A stretch of DNA of 36,863 nt from Pseudomonas sp. 21 (GTDB taxonomy: Bacteria; Pseudomonadota; Gammaproteobacteria; Pseudomonadales; Pseudomonadaceae): NCBI RefSeq assembly GCF_000955805.1, contig NZ_JYOA01000007.1, forward strand, positions 809,098-845,960, in the 5' to 3' direction. A model generated the notes under the pieces. It was not told the DNA's origin. It saw nothing but the letters and a program-made list of their open reading frames with translations, and searched no databases. How positions within the stretch are numbered: position 1 is the first letter of the stretch; each line of letters starts with the position of its first letter. Position numbers and translations under genes: made by a program. Shown here piece by piece: positions 26,478-33,186 of the stretch.

Positions 26478-27713
26478 ATGAGCGACATCATCCGCCGCGA
26501 CCCGCGCGCCGAGTGGATCGCCCGCAACCGCCTGCACCCGCTGCACGCGGCCATGCAGTCGGCTCAAGGCGGCGAAAGCCGCTGGATGGGCCCCAACGGC
26601 GTGCTCCGCAAGAATCCTCACGCTGTCGGCTTCATCGGCCCCAATGGCGTCAAGCGCATCGACCGCTCCGGCAGCCAGCAAGGCACGGCGGGCGGCAAGC
26701 GCAGCAACGCGCCGGAGGTGGTGCAGCTGCCGCTGGTGCTCATCGAGCAACCGGCCTTCCTGATCGCCGTGGTGCCGGACATGGTCGGCGGCCGCCTTTC
26801 CAGCCACGACCGCGACCTGCTGGGCCTGGCCCGCAAGCTCGCCGGCAGCGACGGCGCGGTGCTGGCCGTGATCTTCGGCGAGCACAAGGAAAGCGCCTTC
26901 GATACCGCCGGCGTCGACCGCCTGCTGCAGGTCGAAGGCAACGAGTACGACGGCTACGCGCCGGAACAACGGGTATTGGCGCTGCGCTCGGTCAACAGCC
27001 AGTTCACCCCGCGCCACTGGCTGCTGCCCGACAGCCGCAGCGGTGGCGGCGAGCTGGGCCGCCGCTTGGCCGCGAGCCTGGGCGAACGCCCGGCGACCCG
27101 CGTCTGGCAGGCCGAAGGCGAGCGCTGCGTCGGCCGTGCCGGCGCCGGCCAGCAGGACCTGCACCGTGAGCTGCCGCGCCTGATCCTTGCCGCCGCCGAG
27201 TGCGCCGAGCCGGTCAGCGAAACCCGCCACGAAGCCCGCGCCGTCGAGTTGGACAACAACGTCGCGCGCAACCTGCCGCGCATCGAGGACCTCGGCCCGG
27301 TGGCCGTCGACCCGGCGCAGATTCCCATGGCCGAGGCGGAGTTCATCCTCTCTGGCGGCAATGGCGTGAAGGACTGGGACCTGTTCCATCGCGCTGCCGT
27401 GGCGCTGGGCGCCACCGAAGGCGCTTCCCGCGTCGCGGTAGACGACGGCCATATGCCGCGCGCCCGCCAGGTCGGTGCCACCGGTACCTGGGTCACTGCG
27501 CGGGTCTATCTTGCCGTCGGCATTTCCGGGGCGATCCAGCACCTGCAGGGCATCGGCTCCTGCGACAAGGTGGTGGCGATCAACATGGACCCGGGCTGCG
27601 ACATGATCAAACGCGCCGACCTCTCGGTGATCGGCGACTCCACGGCGATCCTCAAGGCGCTGATGGCGCTGGCCGAAGCCCACCGCAACGGAGCGGCGCG
27701 CGATGCGGCATGA
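26478..27713 (+). CDS. etfA: Electron transfer flavoprotein alpha subunit (dgc-linked)
   Basis: FAD-carrying subunit of a dedicated ETF that should take electrons from DgcA/DgcB. It has 411 residues, about 90-100 longer than usual ETF alpha. The extra N-terminal part (1-90) includes a doubled motif, WMGPNGVLRKN and FIGPNGVKRID, and is found, as I recall, in the matching P. aeruginosa protein (PA5400). The C-terminal FAD domain is clear: ILSGGNGVKDWDLFHRAAVA, VAVDDGHMPRARQVGATGTW, and VGISGAIQHLQGIGSCDKVV. The ribosome site is weak (GGGGG). It follows dgcB across a REP pair. The symbol is by family; a locus-specific name is not known to me. Confidence 0.92.
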   Translation: MSDIIRRDPRAEWIARNRLHPLHAAMQSAQGGESRWMGPNGVLRKNPHAVGFIGPNGVKRIDRSGSQQGTAGGKRSNAPEVVQLPLVLIEQPAFLIAVVPDMVGGRLSSHDRDLLGLARKLAGSDGAVLAVIFGEHKESAFDTAGVDRLLQVEGNEYDGYAPEQRVLALRSVNSQFTPRHWLLPDSRSGGGELGRRLAASLGERPATRVWQAEGERCVGRAGAGQQDLHRELPRLILAAAECAEPVSETRHEARAVELDNNVARNLPRIEDLGPVAVDPAQIPMAEAEFILSGGNGVKDWDLFHRAAVALGATEGASRVAVDDGHMPRARQVGATGTWVTARVYLAVGISGAIQHLQGIGSCDKVVAINMDPGCDMIKRADLSVIGDSTAILKALMALAEAHRNGAARDAA

Positions 27714-27725
27714 GATGAGTTCCCC

Positions 27726-27804
27726 CGTAGGGCGCATAGAACCGAAGGCTTTATCCGCCGCCAAAGCATCATCGGCGGATAACGCTACGCGTTATTCGCC
27801 CTAC
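27726..27804. repeat. GTAGGGCG...CGCCCTAC palindromic repeat
   Basis: A long imperfect palindrome: CGTAGGGCG at the left, CGCCCTACG at the right, and nested TTATCCGCCG / CGGCGGATAA arms. It lies between the two ETF genes. Related copies are at 29-77, 29533-29618 and 36797-36820. Confidence 0.75.
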
Positions 27805-27830
27805 GCCAGCTTGAAAGCCCGAGGTGTCTG

Positions 27831-28607
27831 ATGAATGACCTGAACATCGTCGCCCTGGTTTCCATCGGCGCCCACCCCGCATCCGGCCGCGCGCGCCGCG
27901 CCGACCAGGATGCCCGCGCGGTGGAGCTGGGCATGAGCCTCGCGGGCAAGCGCCTGCGCGTGGTGCATGCCGGCGATGCCGGGGAGGAAGCGTTGCGCGG
28001 CTACCTCGGCATGGGCCTGGATGAACTGGCGGTGCTCGAACAACCCGCTGGCGCCGATGCGCTGCCCGCACTGGTGGCTTACCTGGGCGACAGCGAGGCG
28101 CAACTGGTGCTCACCGGCACCCAGGCGGAAACCGGCGAAGGCTCGGGCATGTTGCCCTTCCTGCTCGCCGAGCGCCTGGGCTGGCCGCTGGTGGTCGGCC
28201 TGGCGGAAGTGGAGAAGGTCGAAGGCGGCAGCGCCCAGGTATTGCAGGCATTGCCTCGCGGCCAGCGCCGTCGTTTGAAGGTGCGCCTGCCCTTTGTCGC
28301 CAGCGTCGACAATGCTGCGCCGGTGGCACGCCAGAGCGCTTTTGGCCCGGCCCGCCGCGGCTACCTGGAAGCCCACGAAGTGGAGGTGGTGGACGACCCG
28401 CTGCTCGCCGAAGGCAGCCTGCAGCCGGCGCGCCCGCGTCCCAAGCGCCTGAAGGTGATCAAGGCCAAGACCGGCGCCGAACGCATGAAGGCCGCCACCG
28501 CCAAGGCCTCTGGCGGTACCGGGCAGGTCCTCAAGGATGTCTCTCCCGAGGCGGGTGCCGAGGCGATCTTCAAGCTGTTGCGCGAAGAGGGTGTTATTCG
28601 CGTCTGA
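27831..28607 (+). CDS. etfB: Electron transfer flavoprotein beta subunit (dgc-linked)
   Basis: Partner of the ETF alpha just upstream; 258 residues, near the usual ETF beta size (about 250). Visible features: NIVALVSIGAHP at the start, the ADQDARAVELG region in place of the common D..A.E.A, LTGTQAETGEGSGMLPFLLAERLG (conserved strand-loop of the ETF beta AMP-binding fold), and the C-terminal basic PRPKRLKVIKAK. Sequence is divergent from housekeeping ETF beta, consistent with a specialised pair. The 117-base spacer to the alpha gene is filled by a palindromic repeat. Confidence 0.9.
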   Translation: MNDLNIVALVSIGAHPASGRARRADQDARAVELGMSLAGKRLRVVHAGDAGEEALRGYLGMGLDELAVLEQPAGADALPALVAYLGDSEAQLVLTGTQAETGEGSGMLPFLLAERLGWPLVVGLAEVEKVEGGSAQVLQALPRGQRRRLKVRLPFVASVDNAAPVARQSAFGPARRGYLEAHEVEVVDDPLLAEGSLQPARPRPKRLKVIKAKTGAERMKAATAKASGGTGQVLKDVSPEAGAEAIFKLLREEGVIRV

Positions 28608-28846
28608 TGATGGAGTCGTCGGAGTCCGCTCCCACGCATAGAAATCTCCGTAGGAGCGGACTTTGTCCGCGATGGGCGGGTCCAAATTCCGCTGGCGCCA
28701 GGAAATCATTGAAATAGCACGAGAATTATCTCGTAAGCCATTGAATTGACAGCATACGGCTTGTCAGAAGAACTGCGTTTTCGCTGGCCCCGCCGCGCCC
28801 CTTTCTTTATCCTCCGCACCCTTTGAAAGGCTTTGCGGAGGCTCCC
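28608..28846. other. Spacer with RBS-blocking hairpin
   Basis: 239 bases without a gene. Bases 28620-28676 carry fragments of a GTAGGAGCGGACTTTGTCCG palindromic repeat. Just before the next start, CCTCCGCA (28811-28818) pairs perfectly with TGCGGAGG (28834-28841); the right arm contains the GGAGG ribosome-binding site of the gene at 28847. A TTGACA at 28746 could be a -35 element, but no convincing -10 follows. Confidence 0.5.
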
Positions 28847-29077
28847 ATGCTCGATTCCACCCTCGAACAACTTGAACAGCTGGTCGCCGAACTGCTGCAG
28901 CAGAACGAAGTGCTGGTGCAGGACAACGCCGCTGTGCGTGAAGAGCTGCTCAAGGCCCGTGAGGAAAACGACAGCCTGCAGCTGTCCCTGATGGAACAGG
29001 AAGAGAAGCACAACGCCACGGCCACCCGCCTGCAGGCCCTGATCCGCCGCGTCAGCGACAGCCGCACCCACGCATGA
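28847..29077 (+). CDS. Small coiled-coil protein (TIGR02449 / ZapB-like)
   Basis: 76 residues, almost entirely predicted coiled coil: LEQLEQLVAELLQQNEVLVQ then REELLKAREENDSLQLSLME with heptad leucines. It resembles the short TIGR02449/ZapB-like proteins commonly encoded directly before zapA. The ATG at 28847 is preceded by GGAGG, which lies in a hairpin (see spacer). Its TGA overlaps the next ATG by four bases (ATGA), so the two products are probably made together. A role in division-ring organisation is inference from family and neighbour. Confidence 0.85.
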   Translation: MLDSTLEQLEQLVAELLQQNEVLVQDNAAVREELLKAREENDSLQLSLMEQEEKHNATATRLQALIRRVSDSRTHA

Positions 29078-29370
29078 GTGGTGACGGCGTCCGCGTCCTG
29101 CGCATCCTCGGGCGCGACTACAGCGTCCGGGCGCCGGCCGGTGAAGAGCGCCGGCTGCAGGACGCGGCCGCGCTGTTGCAGGCGGAGATCACCGCCAGCA
29201 AGAAGAAATTCCCCTACGTCACCAGCAATGAGCTGATGGTGCTCTCCGCGCTCAACCTCTGCGCCCGCCAGCTCGGCGCATCGGAGACCGAGTGCGACGA
29301 GGCGGACGCCGTGGAGCGTATCGCCGCCCTCAATCGGCGGATTCTCGATCACCTGCAACGGCAGGATTGA
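29074..29370 (+). CDS. ZapA-like protein
   Basis: 98 residues with the ZapA layout: N-terminal short beta region (VRVLRILGRDYSVRAPAGEERRLQ), then DAAALLQAEITASKK and the ELMVLSALNLCARQL helix, ending in a short coiled coil. Canonical ZapA promotes FtsZ bundling at the division site. This protein differs clearly from the P. aeruginosa ZapA sequence I recall, and the usual downstream 6S RNA gene and ygfA are absent, so it is probably a second, divergent copy (inference). It is translationally coupled to the coiled-coil gene before it. A REP pair follows within 25 bases. Confidence 0.8.
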   Translation: MSGDGVRVLRILGRDYSVRAPAGEERRLQDAAALLQAEITASKKKFPYVTSNELMVLSALNLCARQLGASETECDEADAVERIAALNRRILDHLQRQD

Positions 29371-29390
29371 TCTGCGCGCCACTCTGCTTT

Positions 29391-29494
29391 TTGTAGGAGC
29401 GAGCTTGCTCGCGAAGCCCCTCCTGCACCGGTATTGCCGGGAGGTAGATCGTGTTCGCGAGCAATGACGATGGCGTCCCCCTCGCTCCTACAGA
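29391..29494. repeat. REP pair with variant right arm
   Basis: Left arm tgtaggagcgagcttgctcg from 29393; the right arm (29453-29493) is the GGCGTCCCCCTCGCTCC variant also seen at 20083 and 26409. Confidence 0.8.
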
Positions 29495-29727
29495 AGCCGC
29501 CCCGCCACGAACGGAATTCCGGGGAAGTGTCTTGTAGGGCGAATAACGCGCAGCGTTATCCGCCGCTGCGCTTGGCGCGGAACCGGCGGATCACCGCAAG
29601 CGGTTATGCGCCCGACGGTCCTGTGCGACGCATGCCAATCGCGGACGGAGTCCGTTCCCGCGAAACCTGAACCGGCGCAGGTGCGGACTCCGTCCGCCAT
29701 GTTTTCCGCCGTGCCCGAATTTCAGGC
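29495..29727. repeat. Palindromic repeat cluster downstream of the ZapA-like gene
   Basis: No gene seen. 29533-29618 is a GTAGGGCGAATAACG-type palindrome (CGTTATCCGCCG inside). 29641-29654 (GCGGACGGAGTCCG) and 29684-29697 (CGGACTCCGTCCGC) form a perfect 14-bp inverted repeat with a 29-base loop, another palindromic family related to 28620-28676. Confidence 0.7.
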
Positions 29728-29807
29728 AAAAAAAAGGGGACACCGGGGTAAGCGGTGTCCCTTCTAAAGGAGAGTGGGCCAAGAGGCCCCTCAACCGGTG
29801 AGACGTG
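29728..29807 (-). ncRNA. Structured RNA module, distal copy, with terminator
   Basis: Read on the minus strand from 29807: CACGTCTCACCGGTTGAGG (small CTCA/TGAG hairpin), then hairpin GGGCC-TCTT-GGCCC (29776-29789), an ACTCTCCTTTAGA linker, then stem GGGACACCG/CGGTGTCCC (29737-29745 and 29753-29761) ending in eight T (29728-29735), a textbook terminator. It repeats the order of the proximal module at 29838-29911 with a 21-base identical block and different but still paired stems. It may be an sRNA or a 3'-UTR element of aspA. Confidence 0.55.
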
Positions 29808-29837
29808 GCGCTTCGGACAAGTCCGCCGCGCCGGGCA

Positions 29838-29911
29838 TAAAAGAAGGGACTGGGGGTAACCAATCCCTGAAAGGTGAGGGAGGAATACTCCCCCTCAACC
29901 GGTGAGACGTG
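29838..29911 (-). ncRNA. Structured RNA module, proximal copy, after aspA
   Basis: Read on the minus strand from 29911, 23 bases after the aspA stop: the same CACGTCTCACCGGTTGAGG block, hairpin GGGAG-tattc-CTCCC (29878-29892), a TCACCTTTC linker, then stem AGGGATTGG/CCAGTCCCT (29845-29853 and 29860-29868) with one G-U pair and a TCTTTTAT tail. It is a plausible first terminator of aspA. The distal copy is 104 bases further on. Confidence 0.55.
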
Positions 29912-29934
29912 CCCGGCTCGCGCCGGGCGGGTGA

Positions 29935-31359
29935 TCAGGCGCGCAGCGGAATCAGGCGCGGGGCGATCATGTTTTCCGGCAGCAGGATGTCGGCCAGGGT
30001 GGCTTCGTCCAGCAGCTTCTCCTCGCGAACCAGTTCCAGGACGCCGCGGCCGGTTTCCAGCGCGGTCTTGGCGATGCGAGTGGAGTTCTCGTAGCCGATG
30101 TACGGGTTCAGCGCGGTGACCAGGCCGATGCTGTGTTCCACCAGCTGGTGGCAGCGCTCGACGTTGGCGGTGATGCCGGTGATGCAATGCTCGCGCAGCA
30201 TGTCCATGGCGCGCTGGAGCAGGCGGATCGAGTCGAAGATCTTGTAGGCGATCAGCGGCTCCATCACGTTCAGCTGCAGCTGGCCGCCTTCGGCCGCGAT
30301 GGTCAGCGCCAGGTCGTTGCCCATGATTTCGAAGGCGCACATGTTCACCGCCTCCGGGATCACCGGGTTGACCTTGCCCGGCATGATCGAGCTGCCCGGC
30401 TGGCGCGGCGGCAGGTTGATCTCGTTGATGCCGGTGCGCGGGCCGCTGGACAGCAGGCGCAGGTCGTTGCAGATCTTCGACAGCTTGACCGCGGTGCGCT
30501 TGAGCATGCCGGAGAACAGCACGAAGGCGCCCATGTCGGAGGTGGCTTCGATCAGGTCGGCAGCCGGGACGACCGGGTGGCCGCTGATTTCGGCCAGGCG
30601 CTCGACGGCCAGCTTCTGGTAGCCGGGGTCGGCGTTGATGCCGGTGCCGATCGCGGTGCCGCCGAGGTTCACTTCGGTCAGCAGTTCCGGCGCCAGGCGA
30701 CGCAGGCGGTCGAGGTCTTCGCCCAGGGTGGTGGCGAAGGCGTGGAATTCCTGGCCGAGGGTCATCGGCACCGCGTCCTGCAGCTGGGTACGGCCCATCT
30801 TCAGTACGCCGGCGAACTCGACGCCCTTGGCGGCGAAGGCCTGGATCAGGCTGTCGAGGCTGGCCAGCAGGGTGTCGTGGCCGAGCAGCAGGCCCAGGCG
30901 GATGGCGGTCGGGTACGCGTCGTTGGTCGACTGCGCCATGTTCACGTCGTTGTTCGGGTGCAGGTACTTGTACTCACCCTTGGTGTGGCCCATGGCTTCC
31001 AGCGCGATGTTCGCGATCACTTCGTTCGCGTTCATGTTGGTGGAAGTACCGGCGCCACCCTGGATCATGTCCACCACGAACTGGTCGTGGAAGTCACCGC
31101 GGATCAGGCGCGCACAGGCTTCGCTGATGGCAGCGTGCTTCTCGTTCGACAGGTGGCCAAGCTGGTGGTTGGCATCGGCTGCCGCCTGTTTGACCATCGC
31201 CAGGCCGACGACCAGCTTCGGGTAGTGCGACAGCGGCACGCCCGAAAGACGGAAGTTGTTCACAGCGCGCAGGGTCTGGATGCCGAAATAGGCGTCAGAA
31301 GGTACTTCGAGGGTGCCGAGGAGGTCTTTCTCGATGCGGAACGATGCAACAGGGGACAT
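29935..31359 (-). CDS. aspA: Aspartate ammonia-lyase
   Basis: Deaminates L-aspartate to fumarate and ammonia. It has 474 residues, the same length as P. aeruginosa AspA (PA5429). Motifs: N-terminal FRIEKDLLGTLEVPSDAYFG, QGGAGTSTNMNANEVIAN, HPNNDVNMAQSTNDAYPTAI, TEVNLGGTAIGTGINA, and the fumarase/aspartase signature GSSIMPGKVNP (about 320). The ATG at 31359 is chosen by family alignment; its ribosome site is weak, and the open frame upstream (to 31959) runs through the divergent regulator and is not coding. It is transcribed away from the LysR-type gene, as in P. aeruginosa. Two structured modules follow its stop. Confidence 0.96.
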   Translation of the reverse strand: MSPVASFRIEKDLLGTLEVPSDAYFGIQTLRAVNNFRLSGVPLSHYPKLVVGLAMVKQAAADANHQLGHLSNEKHAAISEACARLIRGDFHDQFVVDMIQGGAGTSTNMNANEVIANIALEAMGHTKGEYKYLHPNNDVNMAQSTNDAYPTAIRLGLLLGHDTLLASLDSLIQAFAAKGVEFAGVLKMGRTQLQDAVPMTLGQEFHAFATTLGEDLDRLRRLAPELLTEVNLGGTAIGTGINADPGYQKLAVERLAEISGHPVVPAADLIEATSDMGAFVLFSGMLKRTAVKLSKICNDLRLLSSGPRTGINEINLPPRQPGSSIMPGKVNPVIPEAVNMCAFEIMGNDLALTIAAEGGQLQLNVMEPLIAYKIFDSIRLLQRAMDMLREHCITGITANVERCHQLVEHSIGLVTALNPYIGYENSTRIAKTALETGRGVLELVREEKLLDEATLADILLPENMIAPRLIPLRA

Positions 31360-31570
31360 GACGGGGATTGTCTCAGGGAAACACGGCCAGTGCCGCGATG
31401 CCCGGTAGACTAGGGTTTTCGCCTTTCGTCGGCCAATGCTGTTAAAGGCTGCCTCATGCACGAACGGCATAATGTACCCTGTGACGAATTGATGACGGCG
31501 AGCGTGTGACTGTGCTACGCGCGCCCGGCTCCTGACCAATCGATCAACGTGTGAATGCGTTGGAGTTGAC
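31360..31570. promoter_or_regulatory. Divergent aspA / LysR-type regulator spacer
   Basis: 211 bases. It should hold both promoters and the regulator binding site. TTGATGACGG and TCGATCAACGTG lie in the right half, but I found no convincing T-N11-A palindrome or paired -35/-10 hexamers. Nothing else is seen. Confidence 0.4.
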
Positions 31571-32485
31571 GTGAACCTCGAGACCAAATGGCTGGAAGAC
31601 TTCAGCACCCTGGCCACCACCCGCAGTTTTTCCCAGGCCGCTGAAAAGCGCTTCGTCACCCAGCCGGCCTTCAGCCGGCGCATCCGCAGCCTGGAGGATG
31701 CCCTCGGCCTGACCCTGGTGAACCGCCAGCGCACGCCCATCGAACTGACCGAAGCGGGGCAACTGTTCCTCGTCACCGCCCGCGCGGTGGTCGAGCAGCT
31801 CGGCCAGGTGGTGCGCCACCTGCACCACCTGGAGGGCGGGCAGGGCGAGGTGCTGCAGTTCGCCGCCGCGCACTCGCTGGCACTGGGCTTCTTCCCGGCG
31901 TGGATTTCCCGGCTGCGCTCCGAAGGCCTGAATATCGCCAGCCGCCTGGTGGCGACCAACGTCGGCGAGGCGGTACACCTGCTGCGCGAAGGTGGCTGCG
32001 ACCTGATGATGGCCTTCTACGACCCGGACGCCGCATTGCAGATGGACCCGGAAGTCTTCCCCTCGCTGCACCTGGGGCGCACCGAAATGCTGCCGGTGTG
32101 CGCGGTGAACTCCGCCGGCGTGCCGCTCTACGACCTCGACAGCGGTCAAAGCGTACCGCTGCTGGCCTACAGCGCCGGTGCCTTCCTCGGTCGCGGGGTC
32201 AACCTGCTGCTGCGCCAACGCAACCTGCGCTACACCACCGTCTATGAGACGGCGATGGCCGACAGCCTTAAAAGCATGGCGCTGCAAGGCATGGGCGTGG
32301 CCTGGGTGCCGCGCCTGAGCATGGAGTCGGAGCTGGCGCGCGGCGAACTGGCGCTGTGCGGCGGCCCGCACTGGATCGTCCCGCAGGAAATCCGCCTGTA
32401 CCGCTGCGCGCTGGTGCGCAAGGCGCAGATTCGCCTGCTCTGGCGCAAGCTTGAAGGCGGCCTGGGGCTGGACGAAACACCTTGA
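31571..32485 (+). CDS. LysR-family transcriptional regulator (HypT-like)
   Basis: 304 residues. N-terminal winged helix (about 5-65; FSQAAEKRFVTQPAFSRRIR is the helix-turn-helix) and a C-terminal sensor domain (from about 90; AAAHSLALGFFPAWIS). From memory, the N-terminal half and the AAAHSLALG stretch closely match E. coli HypT (YjiE), the hypochlorite-responsive regulator, so a HypT-like group is likely; whether it senses oxidants here is inference. The start is GTG at 31571, with GGAG six bases upstream. It is divergent from aspA and probably autoregulated; the same arrangement is found in P. aeruginosa (PA5428/PA5429). Confidence 0.92.
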   Translation: MNLETKWLEDFSTLATTRSFSQAAEKRFVTQPAFSRRIRSLEDALGLTLVNRQRTPIELTEAGQLFLVTARAVVEQLGQVVRHLHHLEGGQGEVLQFAAAHSLALGFFPAWISRLRSEGLNIASRLVATNVGEAVHLLREGGCDLMMAFYDPDAALQMDPEVFPSLHLGRTEMLPVCAVNSAGVPLYDLDSGQSVPLLAYSAGAFLGRGVNLLLRQRNLRYTTVYETAMADSLKSMALQGMGVAWVPRLSMESELARGELALCGGPHWIVPQEIRLYRCALVRKAQIRLLWRKLEGGLGLDETP

Positions 32486-32515
32486 GGCAGACAGCCGGGG
32501 CTATTCTGTTTATTT

Positions 32516-32534
32516 GATAAGCATTATCATTTGC
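32516..32534 (+). promoter_or_regulatory. Fur box before the sigma-factor gene
   Basis: GATAAGCATTATCATTTGC matches the 19-base Fur consensus at 14 positions. It lies 65 bases before the sigma-factor start and indicates iron repression of the whole unit. Confidence 0.75.
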
Positions 32535-32598
32535 GGCTTTCCACGGTCTCCCCCTCGCACCGGCTTCGGTGCGGACCGCTGGCGAGCCTGCAGCCCCG

Positions 32599-33186
32599 AT
32601 GTCCCATTCCGACCGCCCGGCCGATTCCCGCGCCGCGGACGCCCCGGCGCCCGCCGAGGCGTTGCCGCGCGAGGACTTCCTGCGGGTGTTCCTTTCCCAG
32701 CGCCCGCGCATGGAGGCGCTGGTGCGACGCCGCGTCGGTTGCCGCGCCACCGCCGCGGACCTGGTGCAGGACCTGTTCCTGCGCTTCTGGAAGCGCCCGC
32801 AGGCGCCAGTGGAAGAACTCGGCAGCTACCTGCTGCGCAGTGCGCGCAACCTCGCCATCGATCACCTGCGCGGGGAGGACTCGCGCGGCCGAACCCTGAG
32901 CGCGCTGCTGCCTGATGACGACGATGCCCAGCCTTCGCCGGAACAGGCAGTGCAGGCCGGCGCCGAACTGGACCTCATCGAAGACGCCGTGCGCCAGTTG
33001 CCCGAACGCACCCGCCATATCTTCCTGCTCAGCCGCGTGCATGGCCGCACTTACGGAGAGATCGCCACGGCCATGGGGCTTTCCCAGAGCGCCGTGGAAA
33101 AACATATGATGCGCGCCCTCGATGCCTGCAAGGCGAGCCTTGAGCCCGCCGCGCCGGCAGATCGCCGTGGAGCCGCCGACCGATGA
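32599..33186 (+). CDS. ECF sigma factor, FecI/FiuI-like (iron starvation)
   Basis: 195 residues. Sigma region 2 (EDFLRVFLSQRPRMEALVRR to DLVQDLFLRFWKRP, and YLLRSARNLAIDHLRGE) and region 4 (LPERTRHIFLLSRVHGRTYG, GLSQSAVEKHMMRALDAC) are complete. It directs RNA polymerase to the receptor gene downstream once the cognate siderophore is sensed. About 30 N-terminal residues rich in Ala/Pro are extra; the start is uncertain because no good ribosome site precedes either ATG 32599 or the GTG at 32569. Its stop overlaps the anti-sigma start by ATGA. A Fur box lies upstream. Confidence 0.92.
   Translation: MSHSDRPADSRAADAPAPAEALPREDFLRVFLSQRPRMEALVRRRVGCRATAADLVQDLFLRFWKRPQAPVEELGSYLLRSARNLAIDHLRGEDSRGRTLSALLPDDDDAQPSPEQAVQAGAELDLIEDAVRQLPERTRHIFLLSRVHGRTYGEIATAMGLSQSAVEKHMMRALDACKASLEPAAPADRRGAADR

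Noticed and set aside
21996..26554. Two open frames of about 770-790 codons opposite dgcA and dgcB
   Set aside because: Antisense shadows with biased composition and no recognisable domain; the plus-strand products are well-known proteins.
28747..28766. TGACA-N10-TGTCA as an operator before the coiled-coil gene
   Set aside because: Five-base arms are easily found by chance, and no matching regulator motif is known to me.
29371..29760. 6S RNA gene after the ZapA-like gene
   Set aside because: The usual neighbour of zapA was looked for, but the spacer consists of REP and other palindromes with no 6S-like long hairpin with central bubble, and ygfA is missing.
31360..31959. 600-base upstream extension of the aspA frame
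   Set aside because: It runs antisense through the LysR-type gene, and AspA family length fits the ATG at 31359.
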